DNA of 64,000 nt from Callaeas wilsoni (lineage: Eukaryota; Chordata; Aves; Passeriformes; Callaeidae), in NCBI GenBank assembly GCA_013398955.1, contig VWPU01011695.1, positions 62,001 to 126,000 of the forward strand, read 5' to 3'. A program made the position numbers and the translations under genes. Under the pieces are notes generated by a model. It saw only the letters and a program-made list of their open reading frames with translations, was not told the DNA's origin and ran no database searches. Of the stretch, positions 1-17,800 are shown piece by piece; position 1 is the stretch's first letter; each line of letters starts with the position of its first letter.

Positions 1-391
1 CTGCCTAATTTCTCCGGCACCCTTTTAAATTTGGGTGGAGGTTTTTTTGTTTGTTTGTGGTTTTTTTACACTCCTTGTATCCAGTTGTTTTCCATGTGGC
101 TGGTACTTTTTATACAAGCTGTGCACCCCTACCCTGACCTTCATCTTCTTGAACAGCTTACCAAAGGTGGCCTAAGCACTTCAGTTAACATTTCAGCCTC
201 TCCTGTGGAAAGAATATAGTCAAGCCTTTTTTTGTTTCCTGATAGGTAAAAATTACTGCTAATTACCGCTTAGAGCTTGTCTTTCACAGCAGCCCTTAAT
301 GTAATTGCTGTTTCTTAGTACTAAGCTAGCTGCATGCTGTGTTGTTTGGTTGTGGCTCTTTCCACGAGCCCACTTCCAGCATACCCTCTCC

Positions 392-560
392 CACCAAAAA
401 AAAACCCAACGAAAAAATACAAACAAATAAAACAAAACATTTTTAAAAAAAAACTCCCAAAAAACCAAACAAGAAAACCCCCCGAAAAAAACCAGACTAG
501 AAAAACCCCAAACAAACAAGAAAACCCCCCAAACAAACCTAACCACAAAAAACCTACAAC
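392..560. repeat. A/C-rich low-complexity tract
   Basis: The plus strand is almost only A and C, built from CAAA, AAACCCC and A-runs, for about 170 bases. It explains the odd Phe/Trp/Val-rich minus-strand and Lys/Pro/Asn-rich plus-strand open frames here, which are not genes. Confidence 0.7.
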
Positions 561-2580
561 AGCAAACTCCTGCTTATGCTACCTGAAAACAGATCTTTAG
601 GTCTGTTGCCAACACGGTGCTTTTGAAAGTATCTCTAAGGGAGTGGCACCTTTACAGGTTAAGTGAAGTCATGCTCTTTCTAAGTAGCCTGAACTGGCAT
701 TTTCCTTGTAAAAGAGACTCTTTGTGTGAATGGACTGAGGGTATGGGCTTCTTTTGTTTTTTAAACCAGCTCTCCCTTAGCCTGTGACATCACAGTACTG
801 TAACGAGCTGAGGAAGGAATTTGACTTAACGAGGCAAAAAAAGCTAAGGCCTCTATGGAAAACAACATTTTGGGGGTTTGCTTCAGAGTTTACAGAAACA
901 GAGAGAAAGGGTAAGCTAAAGTTTCTGACCTGCTGCACACTGTCTATCACATCTAGTCTTTATCTTTCTATATTAGAAGGAGTATTTAAAATACCATTTT
1001 TCCAGATATTTGTGGAATTCTTTGCACTTCAGCTAGTTTGTTCATTGTGAGCAGTAGTGAAATTTACAACTTTCTACTATATGTAATACAGGAGGATATT
1101 GAATCTAAGGAGAAAATATACTTTTATATATCCTGTGCGTGTGATAACTAGAAGAACCACCCAGCCCATGCTGTGCCTATATTCTTCAGCACATGCAAAG
1201 TCTTCTTGCTGAGTTTTTAGTTGTTCTGAAGGGGTATGTTTCCCACTAGTTGAGTGTGTTATCCTTCTTGACGCTGGAAGCAAATTTCAGTTCATAAAGA
1301 GGCTTTCAGGGTGTCTGTTCAGCTTTATGTTTCAGTTGTTTAACACTGGAGGAAATTAAGCATATGAGCAGTCACATTTAGCAGCAACAGCATTCCTGGA
1401 TTTTATGGCATTTGATGTGTGCTGTGGCACTCAGTTGATACATCTGTGCATGCACCGCGATAGCACATTCTTTAACTCCTGAGAAATGAGGAAGGGAATT
1501 TTGGGGGAAAGTATCTGGAAGCCAGGATGACTTGCTCTCTCCTACTAGCCTGTGCTTTGGCTTTTACGTACACAGACTCCATAGCTGAAGTCTCATGCAA
1601 TCAGTTCAAATACTGAAAACCAAGCTATTGCTTGTGTGATGTGCTAGTAAACAGTACTCTTGTGAGAAGGTCTGGTCTTTCCCCCTCTCTAAAGCAATTT
1701 GATCTGGAATGTGTCAAACTTGTGTTTCTACAGAAACCCAAGGTGCTGCTTGCTGTTTAATGCTGAGCCTTTTTATGACTGTTTAAAATAGCTCCAAGCA
1801 AGCATTTCCTATCAAATAGCAAATTATCTGAGAAATACAACAACTCTTAATATAACAGTTTGGTTTGCTTTAGTGATCTTGCCGACATTGAATGAATTAA
1901 CCACTGTTTATTTCAATTTTCTGTAATTAGGTAAAAAAGAAGCCACAACTGAGGGACTGGGCAATCTGAAGGAATTTTAAAGCAGAGCAGTTTGAGCTGG
2001 AATAGCAAGTTCAGTTAATACCATTTTCTTCCACCGTTATCTTAATTCTCCACGTGCCAAAAGAGCAAGCAATGAATGCCTTAATCAAATAATATCCTAA
2101 TGTAGTCCAGATGTGCTGTAGGTCATTTTAATCAGTGCCTTTTCAACAGGAAAACAAGGAGTAATGAGTTTTCCCTTGGAAGAGCGGAGGAGAGGAGGGC
2201 AGAGGGACAGGAAGTGGTAGGTGCTGAAAGGAGATGTCCCTGGGATTTCTCAACTACCTTCTCCCAAATAAGGAATTTTAAAAATTCCTATGCAAGTCTC
2301 ATTTCCAATGAAATATTCTCCTGCAGGAGATAGTGAGATGACTGAAATGCATAGTTTTTGTTATGAGCAAAGCATAGATGAAGTTGCTAACTGTTCACAA
2401 CCCCAAACTCACATGGTATGTCATATTTATAGCCTAGGGACAGGAATGGCATGTGGAGAATTTAGCAACATCCTCTTTCTTACAGACTGTACACATTTGG
2501 CCTCTCACTAGCAAAATTGTTTTGTAGACTCTGTAGTCTGACTTTCTGTTAAATATTACTTATTTGCTAGATATTTATTG

Positions 2581-2620
2581 AAATGGTGTGTCAAAGTTCA
2601 TGGAAATGGTGTGTCAAAGT
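2581..2620. repeat. Short tandem duplication, period 23
   Basis: The 17-mer AAATGGTGTGTCAAAGT occurs at 2581-2597 and again at 2604-2620, separated by six bases. The copies are identical, so this is a small and fairly recent duplication inside the intron. Confidence 0.8.
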
Positions 2621-5600
2621 CCAACATCCTGGCTACATTGGATTCATCATTTAATCATAGCGAGTTTCATTTTGTTGATGTGTGTCTTCAAAGGGGGATT
2701 TTTCTACATGCACTGTCCAGAAAATTAAATTACATGCATGCCCTTACAGGAAGAACCCTGCGAATTGCACTCCACTAGAGTTACAAGGGTTTGGCTCTTG
2801 TATAAAATCTTCAGCTAAAATCTCCAAATGCTGTTTTCTCCATGGTCTTTCTGGAAAAGGGGACTGGGAGTGAAAGCATTTTTGTGTGGTAGTTCCCTGG
2901 TGGACACTGGGCATGGTGACACAGCGAAGAGCGTGACTCAGGCAGGGGAGGTAATGTGCCAGTGATGTGCCACTCTTGTTGGCTTCTCTTCCCACTTGTG
3001 TGTGTAACACAGCTAATGGCAGAGACTTCAGTCATGTCCTTGGACCACCATCATATTCCCCCCCTCTTTACTTACATAAAGTGATTTTTGAGCTAGCACT
3101 AGGCTAGGTATCCTCTTTTTTCATGTCCTTTCTGTTTTCTTTTAATAATGTTCCAGTCATGAGCTTTTGCCTGAGTCTTGGAGGTAGCAGCCTAAAATAC
3201 ATTTTGGGTAGAGCTAATTCTAAATAGCGACCTTTTTAAGCCACTGCATGTTCTCTCTTAATAGAGAGTTTTAGAGGTCTCTAGCTTTAAAATAATTCCA
3301 TTTCCTTGAAAAACTGTGAAGAAAGCAATCCGTAGCGTGCTTAAGCCGGCTGGCTGGTTGAGCTCTCAGACTGTAACCTTCCCAAGACTCACCGCTTGCA
3401 GTGAATAAACATTGCCCTGTTCTTTGTGCTCCTGGCAGAGCAGGCTACCACTGGGTGAGACACACTGCACTGTGCACTGTTACGTAGGCAGACGTTCATT
3501 TAAGGAGATTTTGTTGTGATGGGTCTTAATCTAATGGATCAGAGCAGCTGTAACAAGTCCTACTGATAAAGACAAAACATCAACAATAATTCTTAACTTT
3601 CTTCAGCTGTCAGAGAAACAGATGTTTGGCCTTACATTTCTGAGCATAATTTGTTCCTTCAGCCCAGCATAGCCTCTGTGGCAGTAGTCCTGTCAAACTC
3701 CAATAGATATTGAACAGCCATGCACTTTCAGAAGTGCAGCAAGTATTAATTGGGCTTTAGGAAATAGTTAAAAGCAGTATGACCTCCAACGGTTAACATT
3801 TGTGAAATAGAGAATTGAAAGTGAAAAATTTTAGTCTTTATTGGCAAAGGTCTGTAGGTGGTTGCTGTAGTTAAAGCATTCAATTCCTACTCTATCACCC
3901 TTGAAAATAAGTGGTCAAAGAACTCCAGCATAGAGATCATGTGTCTTTTTTCAGAAAATGCAGTTTAGGCTGCCATTTATGAAAGATTTACCAAATTGTA
4001 CCAGCTGCTGAAAGACTGTATCCTCGGAAGACTTTAATATTGGTACATCTCAGAAAGCCTGTTTGTTTGTTTAGGGGAGGTTTATCTCTGCTCCTCACAT
4101 CTATTAAAGCAGGTTTTCCTAGCAACCAGAAGATCTGCTCAGAGAGCAAGTGAACTGCATGGCCTTTTGTCTCCATTTACGGCATTGCTTCTGCCCCTGC
4201 CTAACCCAAATTCCTTCCTCAGGAGGTCCCTTTCTCATGCACCAAAATGATTAACGTGCCAGTATTTTTCTCGACATGTCTCATTTCCATAGGAGAGTTG
4301 TAGATTCATTCTTTAGATGGAACAGGAACCCTGTGCCCCCGATGAAAAGACTAAGGAATTTTCCCCTTGTGTCTATTCTTTTTTGGGCAAGCGACCGTAA
4401 AGGTCACTCTTTCCTTGTGCTGACATTATCTAGATGGGTTAGAGAGTATTAAGAGCAAGGCTTAGTTTAGCGTCCTTTCCCCTCCCCGCTGGGATTAGAT
4501 CATGCTTTATCAGAGCAATTGTTCCATCCTCGACATGTGCAGGGCAGATTTCAGCTGCAGCGTTTTGTGAAACTGATTTTTCATGCATACATTCAGAAGT
4601 CGTGTTCTGCTCAACTCAGTATCTGTATTAGGCATTCTGTTGAGCTGAACATTTCTCTGTCCTTATTCAGCGGGGATTTTTCCTCTTTCATTTAACATCA
4701 AACCAGAGGCCGAGTGTGAGAGGGTGCTACTAAGAGCCAAGCCCTTAGCTCAGCTCCACCAGCACCAGCTGAGGGGGAGCCTACCCAAGTCAAGTCTCAT
4801 TTTGGGATTTGACTGACCCAACTGCAGCGGTACAGGACCTGATCTGTGACCTTCAGTTGTGAAGAAGAAATTCTCATTCTGTTCCTTAAGGATTGTATCA
4901 TGCATTGAATTCCCTTCCAGGTGTGGACAGTTTTCTAACTGTGTAATGTTCCTTATGTGTTAGTTGGATGGGATGTTCTTTATTTCTCCACCAAACCATT
5001 GTGCTTCCTTAGGCAGCATTGGAGGCTGCTTCATGAGATCATATTTACCATTTTAAGTAACTTAGCACCACAGCCTCTTTAAATCAAGTATCCCAGTTGC
5101 TGGAATTCAGTCTTGTTTCAGCAAAAGCAGATTTTACAGACAAGCCATGGAAAAATAAGCCTTAGAAAAAACGTGTAACAAAGTTAAAAAGTACTAACCA
5201 TCTGTGGTGGTGGGCTTGATTAACACACTAGCATGGTTTGCGTTGACCTGGTGTCCAGTGCTGTCCCTTTGCGGCATTGGTTTGTTTCCCATGCCTGCAC
5301 ATAGGGTGTGCTGTCCTTTCTGTCCTAGGGAACTGATTGAAGCAACATGAGAAATAATAATATTTACTGGTGCATTTTAATTTGAGGTAGAAATAATTTT
5401 GCAAGTGAAAGGAGCATCAGAAGTGGGATTTGAACTGATGAGAGTGATGATACAAACACGTTTTTTTGGATTAAATGCGTTCTTATGCACGCATTTACTG
5501 CTCTAATTCAGTTGCACTTTCAGGCTGACCTACATTACAAGAAGCCAACAGCGCAGAGCACAGGAGAATGGCCTTTTGACTGCAGGTTCTGGTATCTGAA

Positions 5601-5984
5601 GTCATCATCACTTTGCTGATCTCTTGCATTCTTCAAGCTCCTGGTTCTCCCTATGTGCAGCTGATAGAAAATGGGATGTGAGTGTGGAGTGTGGCAGTAC
5701 CAAACAGTGCTGCACTTGATGAATGCGAGTTTAATCACAGCTTCCTGTAATTTCAGATTTGCATCTTGATTATGTAAAACTGAACAGAGCTTTCATAGCA
5801 AAGCTAACCAGCCCCACACAGAGTAGTATCTGTGTCTACACCACTTGAATATATGTTGCTTTCCCTACTACCAGCTGTGTAACCATCATACTCTAATAAA
5901 CTCTGCATTACTTTTTTCTTTATCAGAGGTGGTATTTCTTTTCACTCAGAAGTTAGCAGCCTTTTGTCCCCTAAATATTAATTT

Positions 5985-6012
5985 CTGTATAAATCACTCT
6001 GTATAAATCACT
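5985..6012. repeat. Perfect 14-bp tandem duplication
   Basis: CTGTATAAATCACT is present twice head to tail with no spacer (5985-5998 and 5999-6012). Confidence 0.85.
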
Positions 6013-9000
6013 ACAGGTGCTTCGTGCAGTTACAGTTCCTTGCAGGAATTAAAATATTTCATAAAAAGAGTTCAGTGTTTTATTGTTGTTTTCCTAAAGC
6101 AGCTGCACAATCATTAAAGGAGGAAGATACTTGATTTTCTTGCTGTTGTAGCAGTAGTTGAAATCTAGTTATTAGGGTTGCAAATTTTTCATGAGGGGAC
6201 CAGATCTGTATTTTTAGGAAGCAAGAGAAAATAACTGGCGTACAAGATCAGATGGTTTCCTACCTGTAGAAAACTTCTTCCATTTATGTACCCTGAAATT
6301 AGTAGGAAGTAGTTAGGTTTATTACAAATTTGGATATCCTGACTTACCCAGGAAAAACTTCACCTATTTGTTATTGAGGGCACAAGAAATACTGGAGCTA
6401 CTGGTGCACATATGGAAAATATGGTATCAGTTGATTATGTCCTCATCATTAAAATATCCTGTCACATCATACATGTTTATCATTAAAGTAGTCATAACTC
6501 TTGGGCCATTTTTATCCCTCTTTAACTTATTACAGCAGCAAAAGAAGATTGGAGTTTGATTTGGTTTGATAAAAGAACTTTATAGTGTATCACATGGGGA
6601 AGCTGAAGCCTGTGGCTCAGATGGAATGAAAATAATATTGCAAAGCCTTTCACGTGTTTTGTGAATGAATGCAATCACAACTTTTTTGCTAAAACAGATG
6701 AAAAAAAGGAAATAGGAAAACCACGTAAAAAACGTCACACAGCAAGCTCTCTGAGTAAGCACTTTCTTTGGCACTGTATCCCCACATCTCTTATTACTGT
6801 CCCTATTCGAAAAGAGCCCCTCACGGTTTCTTGGGGGGAGGTGGTATGAGGTTGCATTGATTTTTAGAATGTGCTCTTGTGGTTTCTGAAGTGTTCAGGA
6901 GACAAACCAGCACTTCACGAAGAAAATATAGTACTGTCTGTCTACCTCAGAAAAGGCACAGAAGAGGGTAGAGACCTGCTTGCAGAGGATGTCATTGTGA
7001 CACTCAACACTAAGACATTTTAGTAACCAGATACTGTTTCAGTCTTTGTGTTGAAGACACTGTACAGTGCACTGTGAGAGGAACAGGCCAGGTTTTGCTT
7101 TTTGTGTGCAAGTATGATTGCGAATGGAACTGTTCAAGGTAGTGTCAGCATGTGCCTGACATGACTTAAATTCAAAATTTGGCAACAGGATTTGAGGGGG
7201 TTTTTTTCCTGAAACTTGAATTTTATTTCATTAAGCAAAAACTTGTAAGTTTTTTGGACAACACTTCTCTTAGTAGTTTTAAACCTTTAGTTGTCAGTAT
7301 AAAATACTGTATGAAAAAGGGAGACCTTTTCACACAGGAGCACGAAGACAATACTTTGAGTTTGGATTTGGGGTTTTTTTGTGTTTTAGTTTGGGGTTTT
7401 TAATCAAAATGCATAGTTTCTGTAGATAATGTGAGTAGAAACCCTTTCTTTCCTTGAGTTCCACATCATCATGTTCACCCCTTTCCCCCACCATTTCTAG
7501 CATCTTTTTGAATATATTTTTTTTTTCCTGCTACTGCTTTCTCTTACCTCACCCAAATCGAAAGTTTCCAAAATATCAGTGTTTGGCCCATTTCTTCAAA
7601 CTGCTTTGTGCAAAGGCTCCCACTGGCACATTCTTCTTCCTCCAGTGTCGAGAGGGGTTCATCACATTTTTGGAGGTGGATGGGCTGGCAGCTGCCCCAT
7701 GAGGCCCTGCTAAGGAAGGGAGGGAGGGAGTGCAGGAGCCGTTGTGAGACAGAAGGTGGTTTGGGCTGTCATTCCCGCCTGGGATGGGGTGGGATGGTGG
7801 CACCTGTCTGAGCACCTGTTGTGTGGTAGGGAACATGAGCTGTGAGGGATGGATGCTATCACCTTTTACAGCTGTAGCTTTTCTGGTTCATTAAGAATTG
7901 CAATATTTCATGTCCTACCATCCTTCTAAAGAAAATTAGTTCTGCAAAGACGTACTGTCACTAGCAAGCATGGAGCAATACCTCTGCTGGCTAGGAGTTT
8001 TGCCTCTGGACAGGGTGGCTGTCTGGAACCACAGACATTCAGCTGACTTCTGTATCTTTGCAGTGTTTGGGATTGGCTCCATCTGTTATGCAGGTGGTGA
8101 CTGTGTTCTTCAAAAGGGTGAGGTGAATGAAAGCAGCTGCTCTCTTGAAGGTTTGCCAGAGTCAACCTCCTAAGAAATCCATCATTTGCTTCCTTCTTAT
8201 TTGCAAATAAGACATCAGAGAGGCAGGCCAAGACAGTAGGTGAAGACAAAGAATGTGACTGACATCAGCAAGGAAGTATGGATTAGCCAGTAAACCATCT
8301 GCAAATGAGGTTTTACTACTAAAAATGCTTGATATATGGTGGGCCCAATAGTCAGATTGAAGAGAAGAGTGGAAAGCGTTGAACGAAACACTGGTTCAGT
8401 GCCGAAGCAGTGGGAGGAGGAGCAAATGAAGTACAGGACATCTCCAAAAGAATATGAAAGCTGAAGAAATGGAAGGTTGACAACGCTAATGAAGCCAGGA
8501 GACCAACAGCTTCAAAAGCTGTCTTGAAACCTGGCTGGAGTGATTGTAGAAGCCCACAATGAGGAAACTTTCCTATTTTCTTAAACCATGGAACTTCTTA
8601 GTTGTTTAATCCTTTCCCCTCCCTTCCCACCACTGCCACTGATGCTTCAGAAGAATGTTGATCTGACTCAGAAGGATTGCCTCCCACTTGTTTCCGTAGG
8701 CATTTTTGTTGCGTCAAACAAAGGAAGGCACTGGCAGCACGTTTGTTGGGTCTTGCTAGTAGCACACCCACATTTTTTTCCTTCTAAAAGAGCTGATTGC
8801 CCAAACACTTACACTTTTGTAGATGAAGAATTCAACCAAAGAGAAAATATGCTAATAATTTTCTAAGCTGCTAATAACTGTAGTTTACGAAAGTGCAGCA
8901 GCATTGTAGAAGTGACACTAATTGCCCTGTTGCATCTTGACTTAGACAGAAATGAACGCACATTCAGAGATTGTGTAAATGTAACTGCAGCTTCTGGAAA

Positions 9001-12000
9001 ATCTGGGTCTAGATGAGTAGTTTAAGGGCATCACTGTGAATGCTGTATTGCTGACTACAATTAGGTTTGAATGCAGCCCTTTTCCCATTCACAGGTCTTT
9101 GTAATGGTGGAGGCTTTGAAAAGCCTTCTCCCTGTAGGCAGCAAATGCAAAGCTGCTGGTACAGGCTTATCAACGAGGAGCAAAAGCAGCCCCTGGGAAA
9201 GCTCACCTCCTTCCACCGAACAGCTGAGGCATGGGATCTGTGCCCGCCTCCAAAACTCCTCCCACCCACGGTGGGTCATCCCAACATGTGCCATTTTCCT
9301 ACACCCAGTCAGTTAGCCTGGGCAGGTGCTGTGGCCTGGACTGTCTTGAAAAGTTTTGTTTTGCCATCTACTTCTGTCCTCAGCTATCTCAGTTCTCTCC
9401 TTCAAGTAATTTATCTGTAGATTGATTTCTGCTCCTCGCAGGAGTATCTGGAGCATAGTCTTCATTGCCATGACCTCAGAAAGTTGTCCCCAGATTCTGC
9501 CAGAATGTTTTGAGTAAAAAAATGGGTGGTTCTTTTAAAGGCTTTTTTTTTCCTCTCCTAGCAATCCTCACTGGCTTCTCTGCCATGCTAGGAGTCCTTT
9601 TTCATACTCAGTTACTAATCCCTAGAACAGAAAGGCTCCTCCAATAAGAAGCAAAGTTTCCTCATAGGTTTTACTGCATAATTGTCTGTTTTGCTACATA
9701 ATTACATGTGCCACACTAATTGCATAGACACATGCACTTCCAGAATTACGTGCTGTCACAAATGCACGCCCTGATTAGACTGTTACATGCATATTCCTTA
9801 ATTGTGAGTTATGAATTGCAGCTATGGTGAGAGGATGGGCTCTTACTTGCTAAGAGATTTAGGCAGAACACTGCACCTGTGGTTCTGCTACTGAACTTGA
9901 ATATCCAAATATTGATGTGATCTGGAGTGGTTCACTCATTATAGCAGTGGCCGTAATAGACGTGCTTTAGTGAATGCAGTCTCTGGGACAATCAGGTATA
10001 TTCCCAGCTCCATGGTGTGCAGGTGTAAGAAGCACAGGAGCAGGGGTCCCTTCAGCTCTGGTATGGCTCTGCAGAGAGATGTGTTTCAGTGGCAGGAGAA
10101 CACATCTTCATTAACTGATTTTCTGTGTCCATTCAAGATGTTCATGTGGCTACAGAGGACATGTGGTTAGCTACCAGTGTCACTTGTGGCTTTGATCTGC
10201 TAGATGAGAAGGAAACATTAGCCGGAGCATAATTGCACACCCATGGTTTGGGTGAAAGGGGACAGCAATCAGTCCTGCACTTTGCACAGACTGCTCTGGG
10301 TGCCACCATACTCCTTTTTGCACCAGCAAGTCAATCAGGGAAGAGGTAACCCCAAATATCCAAAAGGTACTGCAGTCTTAAGTCCTGTCACCTGAGTACC
10401 CATTGTGTACGTGGAGCTCTGCCAGCAAATCAAGAGCAATTCTTGCCCTTTCAGGTTCAAAGAAACCTTTATCTATGATTCTTTTATTCCATCTGTGCCT
10501 ACTTGAAAAAGTAAGCACTTTTTATACTTACTCTGTATTTGTTTGCAGAACATCTGATTTCTTGAATATATCATTAACAGGACTAAAGAATAAACTGGCC
10601 ACATATAGATGGTTAAACGATGAATAATACAATATGCTTTAAGAAAAGAACTGCTGTAAACTTCAGCTGGAATATTTCTAAGTTCAACAGAAAGTGAAGA
10701 AGTGAAGCAAGTAAAACCAGTGAAGTTTGTCAAGTAAAATATATAGACAAAAGCAAGTTGTTTGTTTTTAAAGATTTTTTCCAATGTTTAAGCACAATTA
10801 GGAAAAAAATATCTAATGGCTGAAGCCATTGTCTTCAACTGTGTGCAACTACGTAATTAGACAGAAAGCTCTTCAGAGTGTTTTTAGAAAGAGTTCTTCT
10901 GGGTGACTGGCTGTAATTCCTTAGGGTGTGTCAAGCGCATTTGGCTGCCTGTATACATCCAGCGGCAGTGTGATTGTTCAGGTCACTGGTAAGTGCCATT
11001 GTGCTCCTTGCTGATCATCTTCTGCTGCAGTGTGTATTAACAGCATGCTGAATAAGGGACAGCAAGGCAGGGGTGACTACTAGACAATGGTACTCTTGTT
11101 GGTAGCCACTGAGTTCACAGGGTTTGATCATTGCCATTTGCTTTTGAAGCTGATGCCTCACACATAGAAACACATATGGAAAGCAAGATAGAGACCTCAG
11201 ATACCACAATTCTGCTTTAAAAGGCGAGTCAAAATGAATAATGTATCACTTTTGGTTTTCATGATTTAGGAAGTTAGCAAGTACTTTTTGAAGAGCCGTC
11301 TTTAAAATGTCCTCTTTGTTTTTGGTGTTTTGGATTGGTTTTGCCTTTTAGCAGTATAGAATTATAGAGAAGTTAACTGACGTGTTACCAACTTAATCAG
11401 AAGTTCCTTCAGACTTTACTCTCAGGAAGTTCATTAGGCTGCTTGACCAGTAAAATCTGCCTGTATATGACCATAAATAGTATTTCTTTCAATAACCTCC
11501 TTGTGACCAGAGGCCACACATCAGAGAGAAACATGAACCCAGTACATCTGCACTGCAGATCAAAGAAGTGGGAGGGAGGATACCATGACTGTGGTCCCTG
11601 TCATGCTCCTTGTGGTGTTCTTTGTGCTGTAGGAGTTGCAGATGCTTCCTGTCTCCCAAGTGCAGTTGTGTGTGGGTTTCCACGTGGGATGGAGAAAGAC
11701 CCCACGTCTTTCCAGCACTGTATAATTCTATTCCATATTTGATGACCAGGATTGAGCCACTGAGAGCTGAACATTCCCTGCCGTTGCCACATCATTTTTC
11801 CTATCTTGGTGTGAATCACCAACTCTTTCATCATATTAGCATCGGTTTCTGCAAAGCACAGCCAGTAATACTTTTCATCAGTAGAAGCATTATGAGATTT
11901 CTTTAGGTGTGGAAAGCATTTTTAGAGTACCAAGATGATAGGTGTTGTGTACTGCATGTGCAGATCTCTGAAGAATCTAAACTGCCAAGTTACTGTTAAC

Positions 12001-12311
12001 TTAGAAATTCAAAGCTTATTCCTAGTCACAGACCAAGACACAGGCATGAAATAATGACAAAGCGAGGATGGTAAGTGAATGGGAGATTCTTACATGAAAG
12101 TTTGTTGTTGTTTTAGTACCTTTTCCAGTATATGTTAAGGTAACTTCCTATTTTTTGTGTTAGTGGCTTGCCTTGCTTTCCCATGCTCTGAGGGAGTGCT
12201 TTCATCTCAAGTTTAAGAAGTGCTAGGATTTGTTTTCCAGATGGTGTTTGCTCTGTAAAAAATTAGGTGTTCTTTTATAAGACTTCATAATTTTGCTGTC
12301 TTTTATTTTAG

Positions 12312-14834
<2,523 letters not shown>

Positions 14835-17800
14835 TGAAAACTGCATGGGAAAATTAAGCTGTCTGTCCGTGAGCACACCTGCGGAAGGTTCTGGTTTTTC
14901 ACAAATACAGTGCAGAGATGCTGATTATCCTTACTAAACTGCGTTCTGTATTCACCCACTGCCATCACTGTGCTGCTCAGACCACCCAGTGAAGTTTAGG
15001 ATCATCTCAGGGAAGCACAGCAGCAGATTTTACAGCTGTGTGGCTATTTGAAAGACAAACATCCAAGGCCTTCCTTAATAGGCTTCCTGTTCTCTTACAT
15101 GTCATTAGGGAAGTGCAAAAGTAGTGGAGATGGGCAGATTTTGGGGTATGAATCAGATTTCTTTTTCTACATGTTTTGCTTTCTCTTTTGAGGTCATGGT
15201 CTTAATGAGCTTTGTCCTGTAAAATTATATCCAGAACTGTGATACAAATACATTGCCATGTATTTTAGCTGTTGTCATTCACTACTGAATTAAACAAGCA
15301 TCTTAAACAAAATGTTCAATAGATTCAGTGGAAGTCCTCTTGACCAATCAGTTTCTGGATTCTTTTGGTGACATTCACAGCAGTTACAGCACATCTCTCT
15401 CCCCCTTCCACTTCTCAAGAAATAATGTCAAGCACTGATGCCTTCTAAATATAATACAGAAAAAATATATATTAAAAAAAAAAACCAAACACACAACAGG
15501 CTTATTTCTGTGTAGTGATTTTTATAAGCATATACCTACATATACTTTGCAAGTGCCTATAAGGTTTATTAACAGTGGTCATTATGAAAAAGTACTCATT
15601 TTACCAAGAGTACTTAAATGTTGTCTTTATTTCCAGTGGTGCAAATACAAGCCAGTGGTAGTCGTTTTCTTTTGGAAGTTGTGGTAAGCTTGAAAAAGAT
15701 GTAGATTTAGCCCATTACTCAGTATGATTGTGAACTTGGAGTTTTATGGAACACATAAATAGTGGGTATGTAGTTTTGTTTCTTCTGCAAAGAGGATGAT
15801 CTTAACATGTATTTTGTGATGTAGCAAAAATATAGCAAATACCAGTCTTTTCTTTGAAGTGCTGTTGTTATAACTCCTAGTACAGAACTTTCCATAAGGA
15901 TCTCCTCTAATCTGAGGTGTTCTGAGAAATGTCTGACAAGATGTGAGATACATGGCTACACAGACGTCAGTTAGGAGGACTTGTTGCGTAAAGGTGTGCT
16001 CATGACTGCGCTCAAAACCAGCATCATCTGTAGCTCAAAGTGCTCAAAATGGGGCAGATAATGATTGTATTTTACTCAGAAGTGATGTTGGATGTGCTGC
16101 TGACTAATGCTTGTTTTAACAGAGCTTCTGGAAAAACAGCATACTTCTGCTTTCTCTACACAACAAGGCATTTACTTAGTGTCTGTAAAAATGTTTGTCG
16201 TAAATTACATTCTAGAGAAAATTATAAACTTCTGTTTATAATGAATCATTCCAGACAGTTTCCTTTAAATGTCCAACTGCCATATGTTCAAGAAAGAAAA
16301 TTGGAATCTCTTAGCCAATGACTCAAGCTACTGCAATTTGCAGCCGGTGACAAGGCGAAGAAATAATTTCTAGGAAAAGATGAATATGTGGCAGTGTTTA
16401 AGAATATCATTGATCAAAAAAAACCACAAAGAACATTGCCAAAGTTCTTCTTAGTTCTTCTACTTTCAGTGCTTTCTGAACAGCTGATGTGCTCAGCATA
16501 GCTCTCAGCTGCAGGACGTCAGTTCAGCACCCTTAGCATTGGAAGGTGTGTAAACCTCAGTTCATCTCTTCCTTGCTGTCGCTTTAGCCAGCTGTATTGC
16601 CATTAACGCCTGCAGGCATGGTTAGAAATAGGGTGGAGGAATGCCATGTAATCCCTTGCAAGATTGCAGCAACTTCCCTTATAATAGTTACAAGATCTTT
16701 TCAGTATTTGCGAAAAAAGGCAAAATGTAATTTAGCAGAGGCATAAAAATCTGGCTGTTAGGATAGACAGAGCAGAGGTAACATACACAGCAGAAAAGAA
16801 AACCCGCTTCAGGTGGGCCCCGTAAGGAATATGCTGTAGGATATCTCTCATACTGTAGTATGTGTATCTAGTTTCACAAAGAAAAATAACAGTAATTCTA
16901 CTACTGATGATAATAATAATAAAGAAGAAACAGAGGTATTTGTGTCAGCAAATTGCCTTTTCCAAAGAAAGAATTGGCACTAACATCAGGATGCCTCAGC
17001 AGATGGGGATTAAGGGGTCAAGTATAAATTTGAAAACATCTGTTTCTAATCCTTAAATGTGGAAGTGCATACTCACTCTTTTGAGAAGGCATAATAATTA
17101 ACTTAATTAGCAATGGCCTAACAATCAGGCTGGTTTTAGGTCATGGTCTGGGCAGAGTAGCTTTACTAGGACTCCCAGTGTTCCCTGATTATTTATTACT
17201 GCTGCTCCTCTTCACTGCTTTGAGCCCGGTGGATTCTTACATAGGTAACAGAAAGACAAGCCACAAAAAGGGACTGCGGTGAACTGCTCTGCAATTTAAC
17301 CAAAGTGTGGCAGATTAACACAATTGTAGGTGTATGTGTGAAGTAACTGCTAATTACTTTAGATAGCAAACAGGCTGGCTTTACTCCCCCTGACATGCAG
17401 CTTTCCTACAACCGATGACAACACTCAATTTGTCTGAAAGTCACCCAGCACAATCCAAAAGGCCTCTCTCTTAGTAATAAACTTCTGTACTGGTAACAGT
17501 TATCCTTTAAAATTGTTTGTGATGCTTTGAAGCAACCTTTTAACCCACCTCAGATCACTGAATTGAGACACAGAGTAATTTCTGTGGAATGTGTACACAG
17601 GAGAATACCTTCTCCAGGGCACTTCTGGAAAGGTGAAGAACCTATGTGAATTTTTCCCAAAAAAGTTGTATTTCCTGCATAAGAAAACTCAAGAAAGACC
17701 AAAGAAGTGCACAAGTATGGCTGTTTGGATAGTCACCATGGTTCCCAAAATATTTGTGGAGCCTTATTTAATTTTGAAAGTTTTCTGTGTTGCTTTGCTA

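Larger units (their letters stand above)
1..12311 (+). other. PALM2AKAP2: Intron upstream of the large AKAP2 exon (partial)
   Basis: This 12.3-kb stretch ends in a good splice acceptor (TTTTATTTTAG at 12301-12311) in front of the large AKAP2 exon. I see no protein family in any of its six frames; the open frames are short and low-complexity. It contains an A/C-rich low-complexity tract (about 392-560), two short tandem duplications (2581-2620 and 5985-6012) and scattered T-runs. It is interpreted as intron because the human AKAP2 first exons lie tens of kb upstream of the large exon. A non-coding first exon or a promoter inside it cannot be excluded. Confidence 0.7.

Noticed and set aside
259..600. 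Phe/Trp-rich and Lys/Pro-rich open frames near the left end
   Set aside because: They are translations of the A/C-rich low-complexity tract.
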